Source of the DNA: Nigrospora sphaerica
Taxonomy: Eukaryota > Ascomycota > Sordariomycetes > Amphisphaeriales > Apiosporaceae
Length of the DNA: 64,000 nt
Assembly (NCBI GenBank): GCA_018287875.1
Contig: JAGVVL010000002.1
Span: 4,898,001 to 4,962,000 of the forward strand
Direction of reading: 5' to 3'
Below are positions 34,904 through 44,400 of this stretch, one piece after another. The stretch's first letter is position 1. Each line of letters opens with the position of its first letter. The position numbers were made by a program, and so were the translations under genes. The notes below the pieces were generated by a model. That model was given only the letters and a program-made list of their open reading frames with translations. It searched no databases and was not told the origin of the DNA.

Positions 34904-35610
34904 ATGGAGGCCCTGCCGATCAAAGTACTGCTCCTAGGGGATCCGAATGTCGGCAAGTCTACATTCCTCGCGTATGAACTGCAGAGCCCACCATACGGGA
35001 ACCGGACGCTCGCTGAAGACGGACTGCCAGGCGCATGAGCAAGGGCAGCGGCGCGCTGGAGGGCCGAGTCGACGTCTCGCTGCTGCGCGACTCGGATCAG
35101 CCTTTCATCTTCGAGGCAAGAAACAGGCGCACTAGCTATCGCTTCGAGTTTTACGACACTTCGGGCCCCGAGAGCTGGCGGCAACTGCGGCCGGACCTGG
35201 TTATTATTTGTTATGATATCAGCCAGAGATTGAGCCTCATCAATATGCAGAGACTTGTATGTACAACCGCCCCTACCGAGCCGCCCGTCGTCCCTCTATG
35301 CCGCCGTACGCGCTGACGGGCGCAGTGGATCAAGGAGGTCCGCACGACCTTTGCCGAGCGCGAAGGTCACCTCCCCATCATCGTCCTGGGCCTCAAGCGC
35401 GACTTGCGTTCCGAGGAGGACCCCAACGGCATCATTCACCCCCAGGAAGCCTACCGAGTGGCGCAGGAGATGAGGGCGGACAAGTACGCAGAGTGCTCGG
35501 CCGTCACGGGCGAGCTGTTCAAGCTCGCCTTCGAGGAGATTTGCAGCAGTGCGGTCAAGACGACCACGGCAAGCGGTGGCCAGAGCGACGGCGGCTGCGT
35601 GGCTATGTGA
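34904..35610 (+). CDS. Atypical Rho/Ras-like small GTPase
   Basis: Three exons, 34904-34971, 35040-35256 and 35326-35610, encode 189 residues. The P-loop is GDPNVGKS (residues 12-19), the switch II region is FYDTSGPESW, the base-binding region is LGLKRDLR and the G5 motif is ECSAVTGE. The C-terminus CVAM is a CaaX box, so prenylation and membrane attachment are likely. LLRP-type spacing after switch II and VIICYDISQRLSLINMQ place it near the Rho branch. Key residues are unusual: Pro and Asn replace Ras Gly12/Gly13, Pro replaces catalytic Gln61, and no clear switch I Thr is present in the segment before FEFYDT. GTP hydrolysis and regulation may therefore differ from standard Rho proteins. The intron 1 acceptor (ag at 35038-35039) was chosen because it keeps the frame. 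Its stop lies 29 bp from that of the convergent RPC17 gene. Confidence 0.85.
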
Positions 35611-35639
35611 ATACAGGCAGAAGAAGGAGGAGGCTGCCT

Positions 35640-36141
35640 TCAACTCCCATTCTCAGTAGTCTCCATGGCGTCCCCTTCGGCCTCGCCTTCCGCGGGGGGA
35701 AACTGGCCCAGCACTTCGGCGACGATGGCGACAATTTCCGCCTGCTGGTCCTCGGTGAAGCGAAGCTCCATGTCCTCCAGGACAGTGTTGAGAGAGGCAA
35801 CGCTGTTGGGGCGCAGGTTCAGGATCATGAGCATCTCTCCCTTGGCGATGTCATACGGCTGCAGCCTCTTCAGCAGCGTGGGGATGGACTCTGGAGTGTA
35901 GGTCAGGGGCTGCTGGTGCAGAGGCCCGGGCTTGGTTTCCAGGTACTGGAGCAGCTGGCGACGGTGTGAGCCGGGTGCGCGCCGACGTTCGTTGACTCGT
36001 GCCACTCACCTCGCGACGCAGTGTTTCCAGGTTGCCAGGGCCCCGGCGCTTGTTCTCATGGTACTCCTTGGACTGGTTTTGCAGGAACTGGTAGACCTCG
36101 TAATTGGTCAAGGTTGCCGACTGGGCTTCCAGGATCTTCAT
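35640..36141 (-). CDS. RPC17: RNA polymerase III subunit RPC17/RPC9 (Rpb4-like)
   Basis: Two exons on the minus strand, 36141-36010 and 35954-35640 (intron 55 bp, phase 0), encode 148 residues, the same length class as human CRCP. The N-terminal segment MKILEAQSATLTNYEVYQFL and the C-terminal HRDC-like part (YTPESIPTLLKRLQPYDIAK, then GEMLMILNLRPNS) are characteristic. RPC17 pairs with RPC25 to form the stalk of RNA polymerase III and contacts TFIIIB during initiation of tRNA and 5S rRNA genes. The C-terminus is short and acidic. It is convergent with the GTPase gene, with very little room for separate 3' UTRs, so the two transcripts probably overlap. Confidence 0.92.
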
Positions 36142-38587
36142 GTCGCCGGCTGGGAAGGGACAGGCGCAGGACAGGTGGGGAGTTTGGCGGTGTGAGCACG
36201 AACAGCCACAGCAGGTAAACTGATGGACTGGCGGGAGGAAAGAAAAAGGCTTTCTCGAGGGCTAACTGCTATCAACGTGGTTGAACAAGGAGAAACAGAG
36301 CGTGGTAACACTGCAGTCGGCGTGCGCGCGACACCTAATCCAATGATACGCGCTTATGGGAGCCTCGTGGTGGATTTTGTGGGTGTCTTGCCGGCTGTCC
36401 GTTGAGCTGCTCCAGGTGACTTGAAAGAAGGAAAAAAAAAAATCAAAAAGAGGCCGATGCTGATTGGCGGTTGCTCTCCGAACCAACTTTGGATGGTAGC
36501 ACTTGCCGTTAGCTTGTGCATTCAGTGCAAGTATTCAGTCCCCAAGCAGGTGCACAGGTACTTGCATACCTATACAGTAGGCATGGTAAGTGTGTATGTA
36601 GTTTGGATGTGGGTTGGTAGGTAAGAAGTAATTGCTCCCAACCAGCATCGATTGGCATCCAATGGCCTACCTAATTAAACTTTGCTCGCATTTGGAAGAA
36701 GACATACCTTCTTACATGAATTACTTGGTTAAGTACTTGCATACGTGTGTACGCACAGTACTCATGTGCACAGCTGGTAGGTAGGTAGGTAGGCTGAACC
36801 TGGCAGTTTACTTGGCAATTCCTCCTTGCCAAATACTTACCTAACCACAACTACTCCGCAGCTACGTAACTCCCCGGGGAAAAGGTCATGAATCTCGTAC
36901 CGTTGCAGCACTGGCGTCTCAACCCAATATTCTTTGCCGTTTGTCATTGATTCATCGGCCAAGAGCCATGTCCCGAAAAGTCCTTACGGTCATTTGTCCA
37001 TCCTGATGCCGGCCAGGTTTTCTGTTTGTAGGGCTGTTTGGACGTTGCTGGCGGGTGGATTCGCCAAGCTCGTCATGGCATCTGATCCGTCCTTTTACGC
37101 GTCTGCCAGCCAGCGACCTTCCAAACCCAAACTGATGTGTACCCGGGAGCCACTCCTCCACGGCCGGCTGCAAGGTACACACGCAGACGCGCAGACAAGG
37201 CTCTGTCACAAGCTTACCGATTCCTCTTGCATCTTTGCTTTTCTCCGTCCCCGGCCGGCAATCCAATCAGACCGAAAAGCGCATGCCGCCGTTCTGACGC
37301 ACGTCTTTGCCCATCCCTGTGCACACTTTTGGGTTGAAGCTTGTAGCACTGGCATCTTTACATCATCGCGTCAGCCGAAGCTTTACGGGCGTTCTATTGG
37401 CAGCCGACCTATCAAGTATTGTACGTACGCGTCCATAGCGCGATGCGTCGATCGTCCTATGTAGGTGCTTCTTTGTCTGCCCGCCCCGTCCGTTGTGCCT
37501 GTCGCGCTTGTCTCGCCTGAGTGGGCACGTTTTTGCCCATCCCTCTCCATGTGGCACGGGAAACAACCTGGTTGGGCCACGCTGCTATCGCGTCCGTCCC
37601 GGGACTGTTGTTCCCCCTGCTCGTAGCCGAGAAGAGCCTCACATCGGCCGCCCGCCCACCGCCCCAAACAAAATATCGCGCAAAGTACCGTCGGCTCGCA
37701 TGGACACGAGAACTTTAAGAAGAAGAAAAACCGCCCAAGCCTGGTCCATGAAGTTACCAGCGTTCCATGCGACTAGTACCAAGTGCAAACTACTATGCAG
37801 TTGTTGGAAACCCCCAGTCACCCCGTCTGCCGTCACTACCCCACCATTTTGCTCCTGATCGGGGCGAGATAAAAAACTTTTCCCCACTACACTGTGGCAG
37901 ACGGAGCAGCAACTGACCTGAGAGCAACAGAAGCGAGAGAGGGAGAGGGAAAAAAAAAAGACACGGCGAAGAGTCAGTTGGCCACGGTCCACGGTCCAGT
38001 CCGGCCTCGCTGCCTTGCAGACTAATACCCTTTCTTCCACTGTAGACTCCCCTTCCCTCCCACTGCCTCTCCGTTCCCACTTGACAAGAAAAACTCGTCT
38101 TGTCTTTTCCCCAGACGCTGTGCCCGTCATGGATCTCCTCTAATACCCCATCCCATCGTCAGGCGAGCACCGACACTTTGACAGCCTCTCCGCCTGCCTG
38201 CCAGCCGGGCTTCCGTCCCTTTCTTCCTCTTCGCACTTTGGTTTCGTCCTGACCGACGGACCCTCCGTTCCGGTTTTCCCCCCCAGGTACCCAGGGCCCA
38301 GAGGCTACCTCGGTTGTGGTTTTGCGGACGCAGCAGCACTGCTCCGTTACCGCTTCGGTCGATTGCGACAGCGCGCCCTTCTGCCGTTTTCGTCCTCTTC
38401 GCCCTGTCCAACACCGCCGTCGCAACCGCCGCCGCCACCTGCGCACTCGACGTCGGTAAACAGGCTCCTTCGGGCTGAGACACGCTCCCGAGTTCTGCTG
38501 GTCCCCCCCGCCCGTCCTCAGTAGTTCTTCAACGTCACCGCGGGACCTTTCTTTAGCACGCCAAGGCCCTTCCCGCCCGTAGCAGCC
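36142..38587. other. Divergent intergenic region between RPC17 and PRPP synthetase gene
   Basis: No supported gene in 2.4 kb. An open frame at 36934-37464 has no domain and is rejected. The stretch at 36540-36850 is the densest block of GGTAGGTA/TACCTACC/TACTTGCATAC-type motifs in the window. The last 500 bp before 38588 are pyrimidine-rich and look like a long leader. They contain a minimal upstream frame (ATG at 38129, four codons then stop). Confidence 0.55.
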
Positions 38588-39964
38588 ATGGTGCGCAATA
38601 TCGTCGTGCTGGGAGGCAACTCCCACCCGAGGCTGGTCGACAGCATTTGCAGCATTCTGGGTGTGCCCCCGAGCGCCCGGATCCTGAACAAATTCTCGGT
38701 CGGCGAGACGCGGTGCGAGATCCAGGACTCGGTCCGCGGCAAGGATGTCTACATCATCCAGTCCGGTGGTGGAAACATCAATGACCACCTAATGGATCTC
38801 TGCATCATGATCGCCGCCTGCAAGACGGGCTCGGCCAAGAAGGTCACGGCCGTGCTGCCCTTGTTTCCCTACTCGCGGCAGCCCGACCTGCCCTACAACA
38901 AGGCCGGCGCCCCCTTGTCAAAACAACCCTCCAGCGTGCCGGGCGGCGCCTGTGGTGGTTACACATTCGAGAGTGTCCCGGCGACACCGGCCCCGGGCCT
39001 CGCCAAAACCCCGGGTCTCACCAACGGCATCGAGGGCCTGACCAAGATGCTGGGCAAGGGTCAACTCATGGAGTCACCATTGCCCACCAACGGCACGGCC
39101 AACGGCGCTTCTAACGGCCGAAGCGGCGACTACTTCAAGCGCACCGAATCCGCCACCTCCCTCGGTGGCGTTAGCCAGACGCCCGGCGGCAACTTCACGA
39201 CGCACGATTACCAGAAGATATCGCACTTCACCAGCTTCCAGGCCAAACCCGGCTACAAGCAGTGGGTCGCCCAGGCTGGCACCCTCGTTGCGGATCTTCT
39301 GACGTGCTCGGGCGCCGATCACATCATCACGCTTGACTTGCACGACCCCCAATACCAGGGCTTCTTCGACATCCCCGTGGACAATCTGTACGGCAGGCCG
39401 CTCCTCAAGAGCTACATCCAGCAGACCATTCCCAACTACCAGCAGGCCGTCGTGGTTAGTCCCGATGCCGGCGGTGCCAAACGGGCCACGGCCATCGCCG
39501 ACAGCCTGAACATGGAGTTTGCTCTAATCCACAAGGTAACGTGCTCGCTTGCTTTGTGACGTTTCACTCCTTAACCCTAGCAGGAACGACGACCGACCAA
39601 GATTACCGACCGACAAAATGCGACCATGATGCTTGTCGGCGATGTGGCCGACCGTGTATGCGTGCTTGTGGACGATCTTGCCGACACGTCCAACACCATT
39701 ACGCGTGCCGCCAAGCTGCTGAAGAAGGAAGGCGCAACCAAGGTCTATGCCCTCCTCACCCACGGCGTCCTGAGCGGAGACGCCATCTCCCGCATCAACG
39801 CGTCGGCCATCGACAAGATTGTCGTCACCAACTCGGTGCCACAGGACGAGCACAAGCGGATGTGCCCCAAGCTGGAGGTGTTGGATGTTGCGCCAGCATT
39901 TGCCGAGGCGATCCGCCGCGTTCACCACGGCGAGTCCATCAGTGTGCTGTTCCAGTACGACTGA
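38588..39964 (+). CDS. Ribose-phosphate pyrophosphokinase (PRPP synthetase), Prs1/Prs5-like with insertion
   Basis: Two exons, 38588-39535 and 39584-39964 (intron 48 bp, phase 0), encode 442 residues. The enzyme makes 5-phosphoribosyl 1-pyrophosphate from ribose 5-phosphate and ATP for purine, pyrimidine, His, Trp and NAD synthesis, in the cytosol. The N-terminal part has [15 protein letters not shown] and [10 protein letters not shown], and the signature [20 protein letters not shown] lies at 250-269. The PRPP loop is [10 protein letters not shown] at 345-354. About 120 residues of Ser/Gly/Pro-rich sequence interrupt the first half (about 100-222), comparable to the non-homologous regions of yeast Prs1 and Prs5. 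The PRPP loop has Ser-Asn-Thr where the usual form is (T/C/A)-G-T, so this chain may be a regulatory partner in a hetero-oligomer, as known for yeast Prs subunits. That role is inference. Confidence 0.92.
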
Positions 39965-41486
39965 AAAACCAAAACAGCCCCCAAAAAGAGGTATCGTTCT
40001 ATGCGCGATTGCATTTTCCCAGCATTTCGAGAGATCGGCGTTTCGACAAGGCTGGCAGATTCGGCATGGTTGGCCGTGGTCTCATCGTGCCGGACTTGAG
40101 AGGCCGCCTGCTCACCCCCCCTGGCGTTTAGAGGCACCTGGAAGCTCGACGTCCTGCCGTGCGCGTAAAAGGGCTCTCTGGGTCCAAGGACTGGAGACGC
40201 GCGTCTCGTTCGGCCACCCCAGCCAGCTTCTGCCGGAATACTTTTAGACATATAGAAAACAGTCCTCCGGGGTTGCTTTCCAGCTTGCTTTGATGGTGAC
40301 CTGATGCTCGTAGCTGGCGATGGCGTCTTGCATCATACGGGCACAACCTGCGGCGTTCGGCTTCGCCATGCGTTTTGTTCCTACCTGTATACGGCCTAGG
40401 CACGGCTAAGACGTCGCAGGTATGCCCGTGATACGAGACATGAGACTATGGAGGTTTTTTCCGGTTTATAGAGAGGGACCCGGGCCACATGCCCCTTACC
40501 GTAAATCAGCAATACTTACATATAGAACATAGCCAGAAATATTTATATTTTATGAGTGAACGTCACGTCGGTTGAGCCTATCGTGTCTTGGTTGTTGAGG
40601 GGTGTGTGTGTGTGAGTGAGTCGGTGAGAAATGGAATAGAAAATTGGCGTACGTGTCGGTATAAGAAAGCGAAGTGAGAGCGTGTGTCTGTATGAAAAAG
40701 AAAGAGAAGAAAGAAAGGAGAGAAGAAGAAAAAGAAGAAGAAGGAGAGAGAGAGAAAGAGAGAGACTCAGACGCGGTAAACAGAAAACGGCGAGGTGGGC
40801 GAATAATCCTCTTGTCCCCCTCTCCCCGACGCCCCGGGTTGGGTCAAACGTCCCCCCTCCTTTCCCCAAACCCCAACATTTTACCTACATACGCTCTCCC
40901 TCCTCCCTTCTCTTTCCTGCCGTGACTCCACAGCGGCAGCAGCCGTCCATCCCGCCCATCCCATCACACGCTTCGCTGCTACCAATGCCACGCCACGACC
41001 CAGACTGTCAGCCGCGGGTGGGGCCCGATACGGACCCGGCCGCCGTCGGCGAAATAGGGGAAAGGGGAGGGAGGTGTTCACGAGTGCAGAGTACGGGAAT
41101 CGGGACGACGTCTTTTACACATAATCGGCCATTCTTGCTGCTCGTTCGCGTCGGCACACTTGGCCTCTCCTGTGATGGGTAGGACCATGGCAGGGTCGAC
41201 ATGGAACCTTTGCCATCCTCCCCGGCCAAGGGAAGGGAAGGTCACTGGCTTGTGAACCTTGGTCGTTACTCAGTCACTTCATTTCTGTACTTCTGCAGCT
41301 ATTTCGGCGACACGGTCCGCTATGCTAACGTGCACCATCTCACACCGCCGAGGCGAAATTCCATCACCGTTGAGCCACGCCAGGGTCAACGGATGCCGGC
41401 CTCTACTAGTCCATATCAACACTCGAACACACGGCGTTCCTAAGGCCCCACACGCCAGCCGTATGGGTCCGTACCCATCCCAACTT
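39965..41486. other. Convergent intergenic region between PRPP synthetase and PARP-E2 genes
   Basis: No supported gene in 1.5 kb. It should hold two 3' UTRs. A 72-base uninterrupted purine tract (40694-40765) is the main feature. An AT-rich patch near 40505-40555 (atatttatattttatga) could mark 3' end formation. Confidence 0.55.
40694..40765 (+). repeat. 72-base polypurine tract
   Basis: Uninterrupted A/G run on the plus strand, built from GAA, AAG and GA units. It lies between two convergent genes. Such tracts can form triplex DNA and slow polymerases, but nothing here shows that this one does. Confidence 0.9.
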
Positions 41487-44400
41487 TCAAGGCGACGGCT
41501 CTGGGGCTTCCACCATATTTGTTGCCGTTTCGGCCAGGTCGGTCGGGATCTGCCACTGGTGCGTCGTGGCGGCGCGCCGGTATGCCTCCAAAGCCTCTCC
41601 GATGCCGTAGTCCCGCTGGCGCTGTGGAACTTGCAGGCGGGCAGGTTGGGGGTCTGTACCACTCAGGGCCAGGCGTACCTGCAAAAGGACGCTTTCCAAG
41701 CTGCTGACGGGCGACCAGCCCGAGTTGGTCAGCAGCTCCATGCACATGGCACCACCAGCTGTCACGTTGCCGCCGCCTCCCTGCAGAAAAGGGAGGAAAC
41801 GCGGCCGGATCACGCGAACAAACGGCGGCGACAGGGGGAAGTCTCGGCCGAAGCGAAGCTCCAGGACGATGCTGGTCACGCCTGCCTTCTTCATGTCAGC
41901 GGCAAGTGGCAGGCTGGGCTCGAATGAGTGCAGTTCGACAATCCACTGGAACATGTTCGTGATTTGCTCAAAGTCGATAAACCAGCCCAGCTCATGTATC
42001 GGCGTCGACGACTGTACACACTGCAGCTTGGCTATCTCCCTTCTGATGGTCTTCTGCGCCAGAGGCGTGGCGTACGAGGGTGGCGCGAGCTTGGGAAGCG
42101 TACTCAAGTCCAAGCTGCCCGGACGGAATTCCGTCTTGCTCGTCTCCAGAACGAATCCCGGGCTGACATCGCCAATAATTTCTGGACGCGGTGGCTTGGT
42201 TTCGGCCGATGAGCCCGTCTTGGGGGGAAACACCTCCCTGTTCCCGTCGTCGTCCTCGTCATCTTCGGCCCAGAGGAAGTCCCTGTCAGCGCTATCTTCG
42301 TCCCCCGTATCTCCAGAATGTCCGGTAGCTGACAGCAGGTCGTCTGACAGTGGTGGCTTCCGATCGTCGTCTTGGACCGAAGGGATGGCTAAGCGTGGCA
42401 CAAAAAGACGCCTGTCGCCCACTCCTGTGGCAGCGTATTCCCGGTCCTGTACGAACTCGGCCTCGTTTCGTTCCGCTGATGAAGACACTGCCGACGAAGA
42501 CCCTGACAACGACTTCGGCCGCACAAACAGATACCTGCATTGGATCCAACGGAGGTCTGTCACAACGTAGCAAAAATCGTTCTTGGCCCTATATTGCTCG
42601 GGCAGGTTCACGAGCTCATTCAAGCTCATGGTCGCTTCCACATTTAGAGCCGAGTTTGACCAGTTACGGGTTGGTAGATGCCCGCAGTATCCGCGCGATA
42701 CGTCAAACCGCCGAGAAAAGTAGACGCCGTGTCCGTAGACCCGACCGTTTACCACGCGGTCGAAGTTCAGCCCTGCACGGATGATGCTATGCCAGTGGCC
42801 TAGGGCACTCCCGTGCCAGGCGAGAATAGACTTCGGCTGCTTCTTGACCGCCTGCAGGGCGTGCTGGAATGCGAGTTCCCTTTCGGGAGATCCCTGGGCA
42901 AATCGAAATTGCAACCAGCCGTCCACCCCCGAGATCTTCTCGCGGCGGCGCGCAAGACCGGGCTCCAGCTTGCCGTCTTTCGTGGGACACTCATCAACCT
43001 GGACAATGTAGGAGCGATTGGAGGCCACGACCCAGCGCAGTAGTTTGCTAGCAGAAGGTGTTAGCCCGTCCCAGCTTTCGATCTGCTGGTCTGGGTGCGA
43101 CGATAGGTAATTTCTCATGGATTCCACTGATGGGGTGGTTTCCAGAAGCAGCATCATCAGCAACTGCTTCTGCCGTTCCTCAAGCTCGTCCATGTTTTGG
43201 TCGTAGGGGAGCATGTACCCCCGAATATCTTGGTTTTGAGGTTTGGAAGACTCGGCAGTGGTAGTTGCGTTCTCCGTCGCAAACCAACCATCGCGGTCCG
43301 CATCTGGTAGCTCGTGTTTTGACACGAGGTGCAACGTGACTGTGTTATGGATGATGTCGTCAATTCGACCATGGTGGGCAGTAGGTGGTCCAGAGAGAGC
43401 TCCGTTCTCGTGAGGCACAACCACCATGACCCAGTGGCCCTCCCGGAGCGAAAGGATGTCACTGGGCACCTCTACCTGCACAGTAGATGGGTCGCCTCGA
43501 ACAATGATAGCGATGGGATCAGTCAACAGCACGCCACCAACTACTACAGAGGCACGGCCGCTGCCTTCCATCACAGAGAAGGTATGGCTGCCCTCCCGGG
43601 AAAACCATGATGACATGGCAATCTTGGGGACTTGGAGGCTGAGTCCAGTCGGGTACTCCCGAAGGCCGGGTTCAATCAAGCTGCTGTAACAGAAACTAAT
43701 CAGCAGATCAACCACGTTCGGCTGAGTCATGATCTCTTGATCGATGCTGGGGCCAAGGCCCATGCTCATGTATTGAAAGAGGCAAAGCGACTTGCCGCAT
43801 ACATAAGGTTTCAGGGCTTCAAAGTTGTCGTCGACAGCCTCGTGGCACACCATGCAGTAGTCTACGCACCTCAACAGGTAACGCATGGCAAACCGAGCGG
43901 CAACGAGGGGCAACGAGACCTCACCGCTGGCGGCCAAATGATCTTTTGCAATGAATGCCGGAAGCTTGGCTCGGTCGTCGGAAGGGTGGCTGTGCTGTGG
44001 CCCAAAGTGTGGACTTGGTAGCTGCTTGTCCTCCTGCCCGATGCCGGCCATGTTGAGGCTCATTTGCGTAAGGAGCTTCTTGGCATTGTCCCAAGACACG
44101 CCCTCCTTTTCCCGGATTTTGACCATAGATACGAAGTCGCCGTCCATGAAAGCGTCAATGGACTTTCCGATGCTGAGGAGGCTCAGGTGCGAGCTGTCGT
44201 CAGCATCCTGCTCTTTTTTCGACGCCGGAAGGCTTGCGAAGGCTTTCCTGGCTTGCGTGAAGCTGGGCTTATACTGGGTGCATTTTCGCAGACGAAATTG
44301 CATCTTGGACAGGGCAGCCGCTCTGTCTATGGCCTGTTCATATGTCGTATACCCGCCAGAGTACTGGATCAGAAGCACGACGAAGTCTTGGTGGCCAAGA

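Noticed and set aside
36934..37464. 176-codon plus-strand frame in the RPC17-PRPP synthetase gap
   Set aside because: Mixed composition without domain, no splice logic and no likely promoter.
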